From the NCBI GenBank assembly GCA_021324115.1, contig JAJPJS010000008.1, positions 270,160 to 334,159 on the forward strand: DNA of 64,000 nucleotides. The letters run 5' to 3'. The position numbers were made by a program, and so were the translations under genes. The stretch comes from Nitrososphaerota archaeon (GTDB taxonomy: Archaea; Thermoproteota; Nitrososphaeria; Conexivisphaerales; DTJL01). Below are positions 44,705-53,249 of this stretch, piece by piece. Numbering within the stretch: the stretch's first letter is position 1; every line of letters starts with the position of its first letter. Below the pieces are notes generated by a model. That model did not search any database and was not told the DNA's origin. It saw nothing but the letters and a program-made list of their open reading frames with translations.

Positions 44705-45197
44705 TTTCCGAGACAATAAAATCGTGACTTATATAAGAACCTCCCGTTAGCCCTCTTCAGAGGAACCTTCAGAGTTAATGATCGAAAAGATTTGTTATTT
44801 TCTCCAGGCGCAGGGAAAGTTGTGGATTCCATGCTCTGAATACGTCTCTTGACAACGCTAAACCACGGTCTTGCCTTCCTCTTTCCCACTAATTCTCCCC
44901 CTATTGCTCTGCTCTCATTCAGATGGGCATCGGTCACCTCAGGTGAAGGTAAAACTGAATTATTTTATCCGGCTTCAGATTAAACAAAACCTGGGCTTGT
45001 TTTAATCTGTACAGGTCCGTGCTATACTGCCTCCATACAGATACCATGAACAGAACCTTCATCTCCAAGCACTGGAAAACTCACTTTTGAAACCCGCAGT
45101 ATAAAGCAATGCTTATCTCACCACAAAGTTATTCGGCAAAACCGCTGCTACAAAATGCATAAATACACTCGATTCTTTCCACGCAAACACTAACAGA
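44705..45197. other. Intergenic region between divergent genes
   Basis: About 490 nt. It holds the promoter of the acylphosphatase gene (44728-44737) and a TATA-like GCATAAATAC near 45155-45165 for the plus-strand hypothetical gene. A 78-codon minus-strand frame (44701-44937) overlaps that promoter and has no domain features. No RNA gene recognised. Confidence 0.45.
44728..44737 (-). promoter_or_regulatory. TATA box for acylphosphatase/coiled-coil gene 1
   Basis: CTTATATAAG, centred about 28 nt before the ATG at 44704, consistent with a leaderless transcript. Confidence 0.55.
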
Positions 45198-45593
45198 TTG
45201 CAGCCCAGCCTCAAAGTCTCAAATGAAAGGACTAAAGCAAAATCCCTGCTGGGTGTTCTCGAATCTGTCAAGAAGAGATTGATAAGGCAGCACGTCTATC
45301 ACAGGGCTCTCAGCCCCAGCGAACGAGGGATAATTCACCTTGTTGAAAGGCTCTCCGTGAATCCACAGGGTTACCCAATCATAAAGGCACTCGTGGGCAT
45401 AATATCGAAGGCCCGGGCCTGGCTAAGGCCATCAAAATATCAGAGAGCGATGGTTGCCGGAAGAGAGCTTGCAAGGAAGAATTCCCTAGCTGCAGTTGGG
45501 TGGGGGCTAGAAGAAGCGGAATCCTGGGCGCTGGACAGGTCCTACATTCTTTTCCTTGGCTGGAATAGCCTTGCTTCGGCATGGCACGGGTAG
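45198..45593 (+). CDS. Hypothetical protein
   Basis: A 131-residue basic protein starting at TTG 45198, about 37 nt after a TATA-like box. It contains LLGVLESVKKRLIRQHVYHRALSPSERGIIHLVERL and ends with ARKNSLAAVGWGLEEAESWALDRSYILFLGWNSL. It appears helical; no TM segment or known family is evident. The frame has normal composition for the region and a promoter in the right place, which supports a real gene. Confidence 0.55.
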   Translation: MQPSLKVSNERTKAKSLLGVLESVKKRLIRQHVYHRALSPSERGIIHLVERLSVNPQGYPIIKALVGIISKARAWLRPSKYQRAMVAGRELARKNSLAAVGWGLEEAESWALDRSYILFLGWNSLASAWHG

Positions 45594-45690
45594 CGGATGG
45601 GATGGTAAGAAAAGAAACTGATACCCGTGTTCCATCCAGCTGTCCCGACTTTTACCGAACATTAACTAAGAGGAACAATCCAACTGATGA

Positions 45691-46161
45691 ATGATGAAGT
45701 CTGCTCCGCTCCTGATTCTTCTATTTTTACTGGTCTCAGGTACGCCCCTAGTTGTATTTGCGGCCTCCACATCGGATGGTGCCGCACTCTCATCTATACA
45801 GAACGCATTCGCGCAGGTGAGCCTGGCCGAGTCCAAGGGCGCAAACATCACCCTTCAGGTGCAGGAGCTGAATCAGGCTCTGCAGCTCGTGAGCCAGGGG
45901 GAAGCGATTCAGCAGTCGAACGTTACCCTGGCTTCCCAGTATTACTCACAGGCGGAGTCAATAGCCGCGCAGGTGCAGCAGCAGATTCCCCAGTCAATCG
46001 CACAGGGGCAGGCTGCCGCCACACTGAGCCTGCAAGAACTGTCGGCATTTCTCGGGGTCCTGGCGCTGGCGGGCGTTCTGGTCTATCTTTTCACGGGGAG
46101 GGTGCTCTGGAGGCTGTGGCTTCGTCAGCACAGGGACTGGACTGTAAAGAGGGGGGAGTAA
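45691..46161 (+). CDS. Small exported helical protein with C-terminal TM anchor
   Basis: A 156-residue protein: signal peptide (LLILLFLLVSGTPLVVFAA), a Gln/Ala-rich helical outside part (LQVQELNQALQLVSQGEAIQQ) and a C-terminal TM helix (FLGVLALAGVLVYLFTGRVLW) with a basic tail. It begins the MoxR/DUF58 surface operon, 3 nt ahead of the next gene. No family recognised, but small Gln-rich exported proteins of this layout accompany such clusters here (compare 36713-38587 and 48312-50210). Confidence 0.75.
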   Translation: MMKSAPLLILLFLLVSGTPLVVFAASTSDGAALSSIQNAFAQVSLAESKGANITLQVQELNQALQLVSQGEAIQQSNVTLASQYYSQAESIAAQVQQQIPQSIAQGQAAATLSLQELSAFLGVLALAGVLVYLFTGRVLWRLWLRQHRDWTVKRGE

Positions 46162-46164
46162 GCA

Positions 46165-46650
46165 ATGATAGAAGACCAGATAAAGGGAGTGCTTCTCGCC
46201 GTCATTCTGCTTCTCGGACTCATAGGGGCGGCCCAGTATTACTACAGCCACACCACCTCCGAACCATTTCCGGAGCTGGGCATACTCGGGCCGAACCAGA
46301 AGATAGGTGACTACCCCACGAATGTTCTTGCCGGTCAGAACTTTACCCTATACCTTTACGTTGGAAATCATGAAGGGCATGTCGAATACTTCAACGTCCT
46401 GGTGAAGCTAGGAAACAACGACTCGGTTGTGAATGGAACAAATGGCATGAACGCACCAGTTCTAGCCACCTACAGAATCATCCTGGAGAACAACCAGACA
46501 TACCTGGAACCCATAACCCTCAGCCTTCCCAACCCGGGGCAGAACATCAGGATGGTGTTCGAGCTGTGGACCTACAACACTTCAACCAATACCTTCACCT
46601 ATGACTACATCTACAACCAGCTCTGGGTCAACGTGACGGGCGTGGTCTGA
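46165..46650 (+). CDS. DUF1616-type exported domain protein
   Basis: A 161-residue protein with one N-terminal TM helix (VLLAVILLLGLIGAAQYYY) and an outside beta domain: FPELGILGPNQKIGDYPTNVLAGQNFTLYLYVGNHEGHVEYFNVLVKLG, with many sequons. The FxELxILGPxxxxxxYP...V.aGe pattern is that of the DUF1616 extracellular part. In relatives it is fused to the multi-TM part, here encoded by the following gene, so the family appears split in two. Confidence 0.75.
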   Translation: MIEDQIKGVLLAVILLLGLIGAAQYYYSHTTSEPFPELGILGPNQKIGDYPTNVLAGQNFTLYLYVGNHEGHVEYFNVLVKLGNNDSVVNGTNGMNAPVLATYRIILENNQTYLEPITLSLPNPGQNIRMVFELWTYNTSTNTFTYDYIYNQLWVNVTGVV

Positions 46651-46654
46651 AAAT

Positions 46655-47239
46655 ATGTCTCTTTCAAAATCTGTTCTTTCACAGCTCAAGACAACCAGCA
46701 GGGTGGAGGACATCGTCCAATCCGTATCCGAGCAGACCGGCGAGAAGCCCGAAGAGGTTGCGAAGGAGCTATACCAGCTTGCGGAGATGAAGAAGGTGAT
46801 ACTTGTGGAACCCACGCCGCCGGCGGGGCTGATCGACTACCTTAAGAGGCCATACGGAGCCTGGGTCTCTGTCATTCTTCTTTTCATGGCCCTCACTCTG
46901 GCATCGATCTACCTTATACCCCAGTACCCTCCATTCATATACTTGAGGTACATTTCGGGGGCACTCTTTGTGCTTTATGTTCCCGGCTATTCACTCATAG
47001 AGGCGCTTTACTCGAAGGCTGATGAACTGGACCAGCTCGAAAGGCTGGCACTTTCCATCGGCCTCAGTCTCGCGCTCGTCCCACTCGTCGGCCTGGTGCT
47101 GAACTACACCCCCTGGGGGATAAGGCTGGTCCCGATACTGGTTTCGCTGATCCTGCTTACCTTTGTCCTGACGTTGGTGGCCGCTTACAGGAAGCTGGGC
47201 TACGTCAAGCTCTCTTCAAGGGCGCTTGCATCAAAGTAA
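46655..47239 (+). CDS. DUF1616-type membrane protein with N-terminal helical domain
   Basis: A 194-residue protein. Residues 1-60 look like a small winged-helix-like or helical domain (QLKTTSRVEDIVQSVSEQTGEKPEEVAKELYQLAEMKKVIL); the rest has four TM helices with RYISGALFVLYVPGYSLIEALY and LDQLERLALSIGLSLALVPLVGLVLNYTPWGI, the DUF1616 membrane core. It is 4 nt after the exported partner gene. Function unknown; the family clusters with surface polymer genes in archaea. Confidence 0.78.
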   Translation: MSLSKSVLSQLKTTSRVEDIVQSVSEQTGEKPEEVAKELYQLAEMKKVILVEPTPPAGLIDYLKRPYGAWVSVILLFMALTLASIYLIPQYPPFIYLRYISGALFVLYVPGYSLIEALYSKADELDQLERLALSIGLSLALVPLVGLVLNYTPWGIRLVPILVSLILLTFVLTLVAAYRKLGYVKLSSRALASK

Positions 47240-47260
47240 AGGGAATTAGCGTCTTCCTGC

Positions 47261-48010
47261 TTGCAAGGAAATTATCAGTCCGCTGGCGCCATTCTGCTGG
47301 GCTTTGGAGCGGTCCTTTCCATTGTTTCGTACAGCCTGCTGCAGAATATCCCCCTTACAGCACTCGGACTGGGTTCTGTAATCGTGGGGATCGCCTCACT
47401 CATGCTTCCCCCGAACCCAATTCCAAGCAGCCTGGTGAGGGAGATGCTCCAGAATTCTGCGACGAACATCGAGGCGGTGCTCGAAGAATTCGGCGTAAAG
47501 GGAAAGGCGATGTACCTTCCTCCCAGGGAAGGCAGGGTTACAGCATTCATCACACTGGAGGAAAGACCCGTGGTTGAAATCGCTTCGTCGGCAGGCGAGG
47601 TGCCGCTGCGTGTGCTGAGCATGGCATCCGGCTCAAGAGGTGTAACGATATTTCCGCCCGGTTCCGAGCTTCCGAAGTCTCAGGAAGCCCACTCAGAGGG
47701 AAGCAACGAAGACTTCCTAAGGACGGTGCTGGTCGACACATCAGAGCTTGTAAGGTCTGTGAAGAGCAATACTCTGGGGGACACAGAAGTGGTGGAGATA
47801 AAGGGCGCAAAGAGCATCCCAAACCTCCCCAGGTTCAACCACTGCTTGGGCTCACTGCCGTCAAGCATCGCTGCATCCGCGCTGGCATACAAAACGGGCA
47901 GAAGGGTGGTGATCGACTCGGAGGATGTGAACGGCACAGACATTCTCCTGATACTCAGGACGTTCGGCCAGTCAGCCGACCGACCAAAGACGGAGGGAAT
48001 GATCGACTGA
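47261..48010 (+). CDS. Conserved archaeal membrane-anchored protein of MoxR cluster
   Basis: A 249-residue protein with two N-terminal TM helices (AGAILLGFGAVLSIVSYSLL, LGLGSVIVGIASLMLPP) and a cytoplasmic domain with KAMYLPPREGRVTAFITLEER and VTIFPPGSEL. The sequence fits uncharacterised archaeal proteins found near MoxR/DUF58 genes; I cannot name the family with confidence. TTG start at 47261. Confidence 0.65.
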   Translation: MQGNYQSAGAILLGFGAVLSIVSYSLLQNIPLTALGLGSVIVGIASLMLPPNPIPSSLVREMLQNSATNIEAVLEEFGVKGKAMYLPPREGRVTAFITLEERPVVEIASSAGEVPLRVLSMASGSRGVTIFPPGSELPKSQEAHSEGSNEDFLRTVLVDTSELVRSVKSNTLGDTEVVEIKGAKSIPNLPRFNHCLGSLPSSIAASALAYKTGRRVVIDSEDVNGTDILLILRTFGQSADRPKTEGMID

Positions 48011-48072
48011 ATAAACGAACAGAGCGCCTAATCGAATTGAGAATGGCAAGGATATAGCAGGGACACATTGTA

Positions 48073-48315
48073 TTGGAAAGGAATAACCTGTATCTTCTCA
48101 CACTCTCTGGACTGATGGCCCTGAGCACGGTCTCGATGGCGGCGCTGGGCCAGCAGGACCTTGATGTTTACGTGAGCCTTTTTGTTATATCCTACTTTGC
48201 CACTTCCGCGATATTCTCACCCAGAAGAAGAACCTTCGACTTCCTCGGAGCGGGCCTTTTCGTTGTGTTCTCGATCATAGTCGCCCTCAGGGTAATAGCA
48301 ATACTTGGTGTGTGA
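48073..48315 (+). CDS. Small three-helix membrane protein
   Basis: An 80-residue protein with hydrophobic helices at about 6-24, 30-47 and 57-78 and an SPRRRTFDFLG loop. TTG start at 48073; its stop overlaps the GTG of the next gene (GTGA), showing cotranslation. No family recognised. Confidence 0.65.
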   Translation: MERNNLYLLTLSGLMALSTVSMAALGQQDLDVYVSLFVISYFATSAIFSPRRRTFDFLGAGLFVVFSIIVALRVIAILGV

Positions 48316-50210
48316 TCCTGAGGAGGCCGCTCGCCCTGGTTCTTGCGGTTTCTGTGATTGTCGTAGCAACAGTTTCGGCCGTCTACGCAAATTCACCCCC
48401 CAGGCAGGTGGACCCCAGCACAGTGCAGCAGCAGAATCCTTACCCTCCCGACCTGCTTTCCTTTTACGCAAATTTAGTCCGTTCACTTGGGGCTGGCAAC
48501 TTCAGTCTGGCACTGTCGGAGCTTAACAGCACGGGTCTCATACAGGTCCCTGCCCAGCTCCAGTTCGTCTACTCGAGGTTCAATTCCCTGCTGTCCCAGG
48601 CGACCCGACAGCTGCAGCAGGTCAACTCTTCGATTCAGTCGGCCAACTCCTACCTTTCCTATGCCGACTTTTCGTCCGCCAACTCCTCGATATTAGCCGG
48701 ATACGTTGAACTGTCGGAAGCGAACCTCTCTGTCGTCTCCCTTCAGACAGCCGCCCCTCAGATGGAGAGCAGCTTTGGCCTTCCCACAGGCCAGCTTCAG
48801 GGGCAGGTGAACGACCTGTCGAAACTGATATCATCTTACAAGATATCGCTGGACACACTTTCCCTCAGGCTCGACTCGCTGGAATCCCAGATACAGTCGG
48901 GCGCACTTCACTTCACACGAATTTCGCTGTCATCTTCTTCCACATCCGTGAAGCTCGGGAGCCCAGTGACATTGACCGGAACCCTTTCACTTGACAACGG
49001 TACGCCACTTTCCGGCAAAAGCATATCCCTGCTTTCCTCCCTGGGATCGGTGTCAACCGTGACCACAGGCCCGGGTGGCTCATTCAGCTACAACACATCC
49101 ATCCCGTTTGTGTATTCCAGGTCCGTGACGTTCCAGGCCAGATATTCACCATCCGGAAATGACGTATCATTTTACCTTCCCTCTCAGTCCGATGTTGTCT
49201 ATCTTAACCTCGTCTTCTATCAGCCGGTACTCTCCCTGAACGGGCCCCGCACCCTGCTTCCGGGCGGTACCTACAACTTCTCGGGATCCTACGAAAACGG
49301 CTCCTCACAATCCAGCGTCGTCATAACCGCGTTTGGAAGGACTTACTCCGAGAATACATCAAACGGAGGCCATTTCTCGATCAATCTTACGGTGCCGACC
49401 TCGGTCCCGGACGGGGCATATTCAATTCAGGCTCAAACTCCTTCTCATGGCCTATTCGCGCCCGCATCCCAACAGATATCTGTCAACGTTCAGAGGCTCA
49501 AGGCGTCTGTAACCGTCTCGGTTCCACCATTCGTTGTGGGTGGTGAAACGATAGCAGTCTACGGAAGCGTGGCTTCGTCCAACGGCACATACCTTGCCGG
49601 CTCCGAAGTGTCCGTCTCCTTCTCAGGTGTAACTGCAAATACAAACACTTCAAAGAGTGGAAACTTCGTCGTTTCCATCCCCGTCCCCCTGCTGGTGGGC
49701 TCGGGTTCCAACCACCTTACCGTAGTCGCGGCGCCAACGCAGCCATGGGTTTCTGCGGCTTCCACTTCGGTCAGCACATTTGCCATTGACCCGCTGACGG
49801 TTGTGGTGCCGGTCATTCTCCTGCTCGCAGCCGCCGTCGTCTACAGGCAGCGTCGTGCCATCGTGCCGCCATCAGAAGAAGGGGTGGAATCAGCCAAGTC
49901 GGCAGGTCCGATTCAATCCCCAATCTCCACGGAACATGAAATAAAGGCGGAGGCGAAGGCGAGGTCAGAGCTCACCCAATCCTACTTCGATGTCGTAGGA
50001 CTTCTCTCGGTCAAAGGATTTCGCATGAAGCCTTCCATGACACCTTCCGAGTTCTCGGATATCGTATCGTCCGGGCTGCCAGTAATATCAAACGAGTTCA
50101 GGACGCTAACAACTGCGTTCGAGGATGAAGTATACGGATTCGGAGCGAGCGAAGACGCGACGCATGAATCCCTAGCCCTAGCCAGATACATAATGGAGAA
50201 GCTGCGGTAG
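48312..50210 (+). CDS. Surface protein with Ig-like repeats and C-terminal DUF4129-like domain
   Basis: A 632-residue protein with a signal peptide (PLALVLAVSVIVVATVSAVYA), a helical outside region (about 30-200), two to three beta-sandwich repeats (about 205-490; VKLGSPVTLTGTLSLDNGTPLSGKSI, LLPGGTYNFSGSYENGSSQSSVVI, VGGETIAVYGSVASSNGTYLAGSEV), a TM helix (about 497-515) and a cytoplasmic DUF4129-like tail (SYFDVVGLLSVKGFRMKPSMTPSEFSDIV). DUF4129 tails usually occur with transglutaminase or MoxR/DUF58 genes, as here. GTG start overlaps the preceding stop. Confidence 0.8.
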   Translation: MILRRPLALVLAVSVIVVATVSAVYANSPPRQVDPSTVQQQNPYPPDLLSFYANLVRSLGAGNFSLALSELNSTGLIQVPAQLQFVYSRFNSLLSQATRQLQQVNSSIQSANSYLSYADFSSANSSILAGYVELSEANLSVVSLQTAAPQMESSFGLPTGQLQGQVNDLSKLISSYKISLDTLSLRLDSLESQIQSGALHFTRISLSSSSTSVKLGSPVTLTGTLSLDNGTPLSGKSISLLSSLGSVSTVTTGPGGSFSYNTSIPFVYSRSVTFQARYSPSGNDVSFYLPSQSDVVYLNLVFYQPVLSLNGPRTLLPGGTYNFSGSYENGSSQSSVVITAFGRTYSENTSNGGHFSINLTVPTSVPDGAYSIQAQTPSHGLFAPASQQISVNVQRLKASVTVSVPPFVVGGETIAVYGSVASSNGTYLAGSEVSVSFSGVTANTNTSKSGNFVVSIPVPLLVGSGSNHLTVVAAPTQPWVSAASTSVSTFAIDPLTVVVPVILLLAAAVVYRQRRAIVPPSEEGVESAKSAGPIQSPISTEHEIKAEAKARSELTQSYFDVVGLLSVKGFRMKPSMTPSEFSDIVSSGLPVISNEFRTLTTAFEDEVYGFGASEDATHESLALARYIMEKLR

Positions 50211-51197
50211 TTGAACATCTGGAAGGCCTCCGCACTGGGCGTGGCTGTCGGAATAATTGTTTCCATGGGATTGATCGTTCTGATTCCGGCATCCGACAAC
50301 TACGACCTGCAGAATCCATACTGGAACGGAATGACCACACTTCGAAGCGAATTCAGAATCACTCCTCTCACGAATCTTTCTTCACTGGCCGAGCAACTAC
50401 CGTTTGCGAGCAACGATGCCCTTCTGGTCATAGGCCCAACCCTGACATACTCCCAGTCAGATGCAAACCTGATTCGGAGCTTTGCAAATGCAGGAGGGCT
50501 CGTGGTCATAGCGGACGACTTCGGAAGCGGCAACCAGCTTCTTGGTCTGATTGGGTTGAAATCCAGGTTCGCAGGCCCGTTGCTCGTCGACCCTCTTTAC
50601 AACATAAAGGCCGAGCAGTTACCTATAATCACACAGGTTTACCTCCCCGGTGTGCACCAGTTGGCCTTCGACTACGCCACATACCTTAACGTGTCTGACC
50701 CATCTTCGCAAGTACTCGCCTATTCCTCCCCGTTCAGCTTTGCCGACCTTCAGCAGACCGGCAGATATGTGAACACCGACCCACTTGGTCCCTTTCCCGT
50801 GGTTGCATCGATTCACCTTGGCAGGGGCAGGATTGTCCTGATATCGGATTCGAGTCTTTACCTGAACGCGATGATAGACCAGACAGACAACCTGGCATCA
50901 TTCGCCACGATACTGGGGGGGAGGCAGCCCTTCATCGACACGTCACACTGGGCGTACAGCGGCACCACGCAGGCAAAACAGCTTCTTGTTTACGCGTACG
51001 ATGTGGCATCTTCGCTGGACCTGAAGTATGCCATAATCGTGGCTGCGGGCCTGTTTGTTACACTGATCAAGGTTGGGACCAAATCTGCGTCCCTTCCTGT
51101 CGAATCTGCGGAAAAGCTATCCCGGCTGCATCCTGACTGGGACGGCAGAGAGCTGCAGCGGCTGGCGAAGGAAAGGTCTCTGCGGCCAACTAGTTGA
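50211..51197 (+). CDS. DUF4350-domain membrane protein
   Basis: A 328-residue protein with an N-terminal TM helix (SALGVAVGIIVSMGLIVLI), a GATase-like outside domain (LLVIGPTLTYSQSDANLIRSFANAGGLVVIADDFGSGNQLL, then GRGRIVLISDSSLYLNAMI), and a C-terminal TM helix (YAIIVAAGLFVTLI). This matches DUF4350 proteins that accompany MoxR and DUF58 genes. TTG start directly after the TAG of the DUF4129 gene. Confidence 0.85.
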   Translation: MNIWKASALGVAVGIIVSMGLIVLIPASDNYDLQNPYWNGMTTLRSEFRITPLTNLSSLAEQLPFASNDALLVIGPTLTYSQSDANLIRSFANAGGLVVIADDFGSGNQLLGLIGLKSRFAGPLLVDPLYNIKAEQLPIITQVYLPGVHQLAFDYATYLNVSDPSSQVLAYSSPFSFADLQQTGRYVNTDPLGPFPVVASIHLGRGRIVLISDSSLYLNAMIDQTDNLASFATILGGRQPFIDTSHWAYSGTTQAKQLLVYAYDVASSLDLKYAIIVAAGLFVTLIKVGTKSASLPVESAEKLSRLHPDWDGRELQRLAKERSLRPTS

Positions 51198-51265
51198 AAT
51201 ACTCATGAACAAACCCAAACGACCAATCCCCTCTTTTGGCTGATTTCGTTCCGATAAATAACGGG

Positions 51266-51275
51266 TTTATATATA
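51266..51275 (+). promoter_or_regulatory. TATA box for acylphosphatase/coiled-coil gene 2
   Basis: TTTATATATA about 36 nt before the ATG at 51311. It indicates that the gene has its own promoter within the MoxR cluster and supports the ATG at 51311 over the TTG at 51236. Confidence 0.5.
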
Positions 51276-51310
51276 CCGGCCAACTGTATTATCAGGAAGG
51301 TCTGCTCCGG

Positions 51311-52234
51311 ATGGGTGTGGTTTCGAAAAAACTAATCATAACCGGAAGGGTTCAGAGGGTGGGATACCGTAGATTCATTCTTGAAACTGGCCAGGCCACC
51401 GGTGTGGGCGGATATGCGAAGAATGAACCTGACGGATCAGTATCAGTTGTTGTTCAGGGTGAGGAGGAGAATGTGAAGGAGTTTATCGAAAAGATCAAAG
51501 TCCCTCCCGAGCCACCACTGGTTTCAAAGGTCACGGAGCAGGAATCCAAACCTGTTCCCAATCTGAAATACTTTAGGATAAAGTTCGGGAGTTACGCCGA
51601 GGAACTACAGGAGGGATTGGGGGCCATGGAATCGCAGTTCATGGACTATCGTCACGAATTCAGGGGCTTCCATGATGAATTTAGAGACTTTCGCCAGGAA
51701 TTCAGGGATTACCGCCAAGAATTCAAGGGTTTTGCCTCGCGCACAGATGCAAACTTCGATAAGCTTGGTAACAAGATAGACACACTCTCAGAACAAACGA
51801 AATCTGGTTTCGATATACTAGGTAACAAGATAGACACACTCTCAGAACAAACGAAATCTGGTTTCGAAATGTTAGGTAACAAGATAGACAAATCTTCCGA
51901 GCAAACAGGCGCGGGGCTTAAAGCTGTAAGTGACAAGATAGATGCTTTCTCCGAACAAACCAACTCGAACTTCAAGAACTTGGATGCCAGGTATGGCGAA
52001 ATATCCGCGAAACTGGCTCAGATTCTGGACGCCCTGCAGAGGCAGCAGGAAAATTATCAGAAAGAATCTCAGGAAAGCCGCGTCGAACTGAGGCGTTCAG
52101 TGGATAACCTTTCAAGACTTGTGGACAAACTGATTGAAAAGTTGGATAGTGGTGGAACGGCTCGTTTTCCTCCTGGACAGTCTGACCAGAACTCGCACGG
52201 GACGACTCCTCCTGTGGCACCATCCACTCCGTAG
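51311..52234 (+). CDS. Acylphosphatase domain fused to long coiled coil (copy 2)
   Basis: A 307-residue protein. Residues 1-95 are an acylphosphatase domain with complete signature: IITGRVQRVGYRRFI (catalytic Arg) and GVGGYAKNEPDGSVSVVVQG (catalytic Asn). Then come heptads HEFRGFHDEFRDFRQEFRD, four 18-residue units of the LGNKIDTLSEQTKSGF type and a further coiled coil (LRRSVDNLSRLVDKLIEKL), ending in a Pro/Gly tail. The coil probably mediates oligomerisation. It lies between DUF4350 and MoxR genes. Confidence 0.82.
   Translation: MGVVSKKLIITGRVQRVGYRRFILETGQATGVGGYAKNEPDGSVSVVVQGEEENVKEFIEKIKVPPEPPLVSKVTEQESKPVPNLKYFRIKFGSYAEELQEGLGAMESQFMDYRHEFRGFHDEFRDFRQEFRDYRQEFKGFASRTDANFDKLGNKIDTLSEQTKSGFDILGNKIDTLSEQTKSGFEMLGNKIDKSSEQTGAGLKAVSDKIDAFSEQTNSNFKNLDARYGEISAKLAQILDALQRQQENYQKESQESRVELRRSVDNLSRLVDKLIEKLDSGGTARFPPGQSDQNSHGTTPPVAPSTP
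51767..51874. repeat. Tandem 54-bp coding repeat (18 residues)
   Basis: Two units starting at 51767 and 51821 are identical over the first 47 bp; diverged units follow from 51875 and about 51929. The near identity points to a recent duplication lengthening the coiled coil by 18 residues. Confidence 0.85.
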
Positions 52235-52274
52235 CACTTTGCAACACCTACTTCATACAGTAATTCCCCGGTAG

Positions 52275-53249
52275 ATGGAAGGTAAATTGCCCGACCGAAC
52301 GATCAGCGCAATGGCCACCCGTGTCAGGGAAAGGGTTCAGGCCCGGGTCGTGGGAAGAACCCAGGTGATCGACCTGATGCTTGCATCATTGATCGCGGGA
52401 GGTCATGTCCTTCTTGAGGGTCCGCCTGGTGTCGGAAAGACCACTCTTGCCAAGTCGTTCGCATCTGCAATAGGCGGATCATTCAAAAGAATACAGCTTA
52501 CCCCCGACCTGCTCCCTGCCGACATAACCGGTACCGCAATATACGACAGCTCCAAGAAGGAGTTCATCCCCAGAAAGGGTCCGATATTTGCGAACGTCGT
52601 GATGGCGGACGAAATGAACAGGGCGAGCCCCAGGACCCAGTCTGCATTTCTTGAGGCGATGCAGGAAAGGCAGGTCACGATAGACGTGAACACGTATTCA
52701 CTTCCGGCACCATTCATGGTGATAGGTACCCAGATTCCTGAGGACACTGGAGGGCTGTACCCCCTGACGCGCACTCAGATAGACAGGTTCGCGCTTAAAC
52801 TAGACCTCGGGTTGCCAACGCCTGAGGAGGAAGACGAAATACTCTCCAAATCAGACGAATCGGAAGGGGCCGAGAAGGACCCGCCTTCAAGCGGGTCTTC
52901 CCAGGTGCTCGAGGAGGTGACCAGGCTTTCGAACGAATCCACCAACATGATGGTTTCAGAGGGGGTCAGGAGGTACATCTTAGACCTGGTTGCAGGGGCG
53001 CGAAAGGTATCCATAACTCCCGGAATGCCTGGCCCCAGAGCCTCGATTTGGCTCTACAGGATATCCAGGTCAATCGCCATGCTCAGGGGCAGGAATTATG
53101 TGCTCCCTGACGACGTAAAATATGTGGCAGTACCTGTTCTGGTGCACAGGCTTTCTCCCCTGTATGCGGAGGGGGGTGCCGCTTCGGTGGAGCGTGCAGT
53201 CGCAAGCGTAACAAAGCTGGTCGAAGAAACGCCGGTACCGAAGGAGTGA
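52275..53249 (+). CDS. MoxR-family AAA+ ATPase
   Basis: A 324-residue AAA+ chaperone-like ATPase. Walker A LEGPPGVGKTTLAKSF at about 50-60, Walker B VVMADEMNRASPRTQSAFLEAMQERQV, sensor 1 MVIGTQIPED and the arginine-finger region LTRTQIDRFALKLDL. GPRASIWLYRISRSIAMLRGRNYVLPDDV is the C-terminal lid. MoxR proteins assist maturation of a partner complex; the DUF58 gene overlaps its stop by 4 nt. Confidence 0.95.
   Translation: MEGKLPDRTISAMATRVRERVQARVVGRTQVIDLMLASLIAGGHVLLEGPPGVGKTTLAKSFASAIGGSFKRIQLTPDLLPADITGTAIYDSSKKEFIPRKGPIFANVVMADEMNRASPRTQSAFLEAMQERQVTIDVNTYSLPAPFMVIGTQIPEDTGGLYPLTRTQIDRFALKLDLGLPTPEEEDEILSKSDESEGAEKDPPSSGSSQVLEEVTRLSNESTNMMVSEGVRRYILDLVAGARKVSITPGMPGPRASIWLYRISRSIAMLRGRNYVLPDDVKYVAVPVLVHRLSPLYAEGGAASVERAVASVTKLVEETPVPKE

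Noticed and set aside
44701-44937. 78-codon minus-strand frame upstream of the acylphosphatase gene
   Set aside because: It covers the promoter of that gene, has no domain or ribosome site, and composition is not protein-like.
45994-46310. Overlapping frames on both strands of the small exported-protein gene
   Set aside because: The called gene has a signal peptide, TM anchor and 3-nt spacing to its neighbour; the other frames lack these.
51767-51982. Direct repeats that might be an integration or mobile element end
   Set aside because: They are in-frame 18-residue coding repeats of a coiled coil, with no transposase or target duplication.
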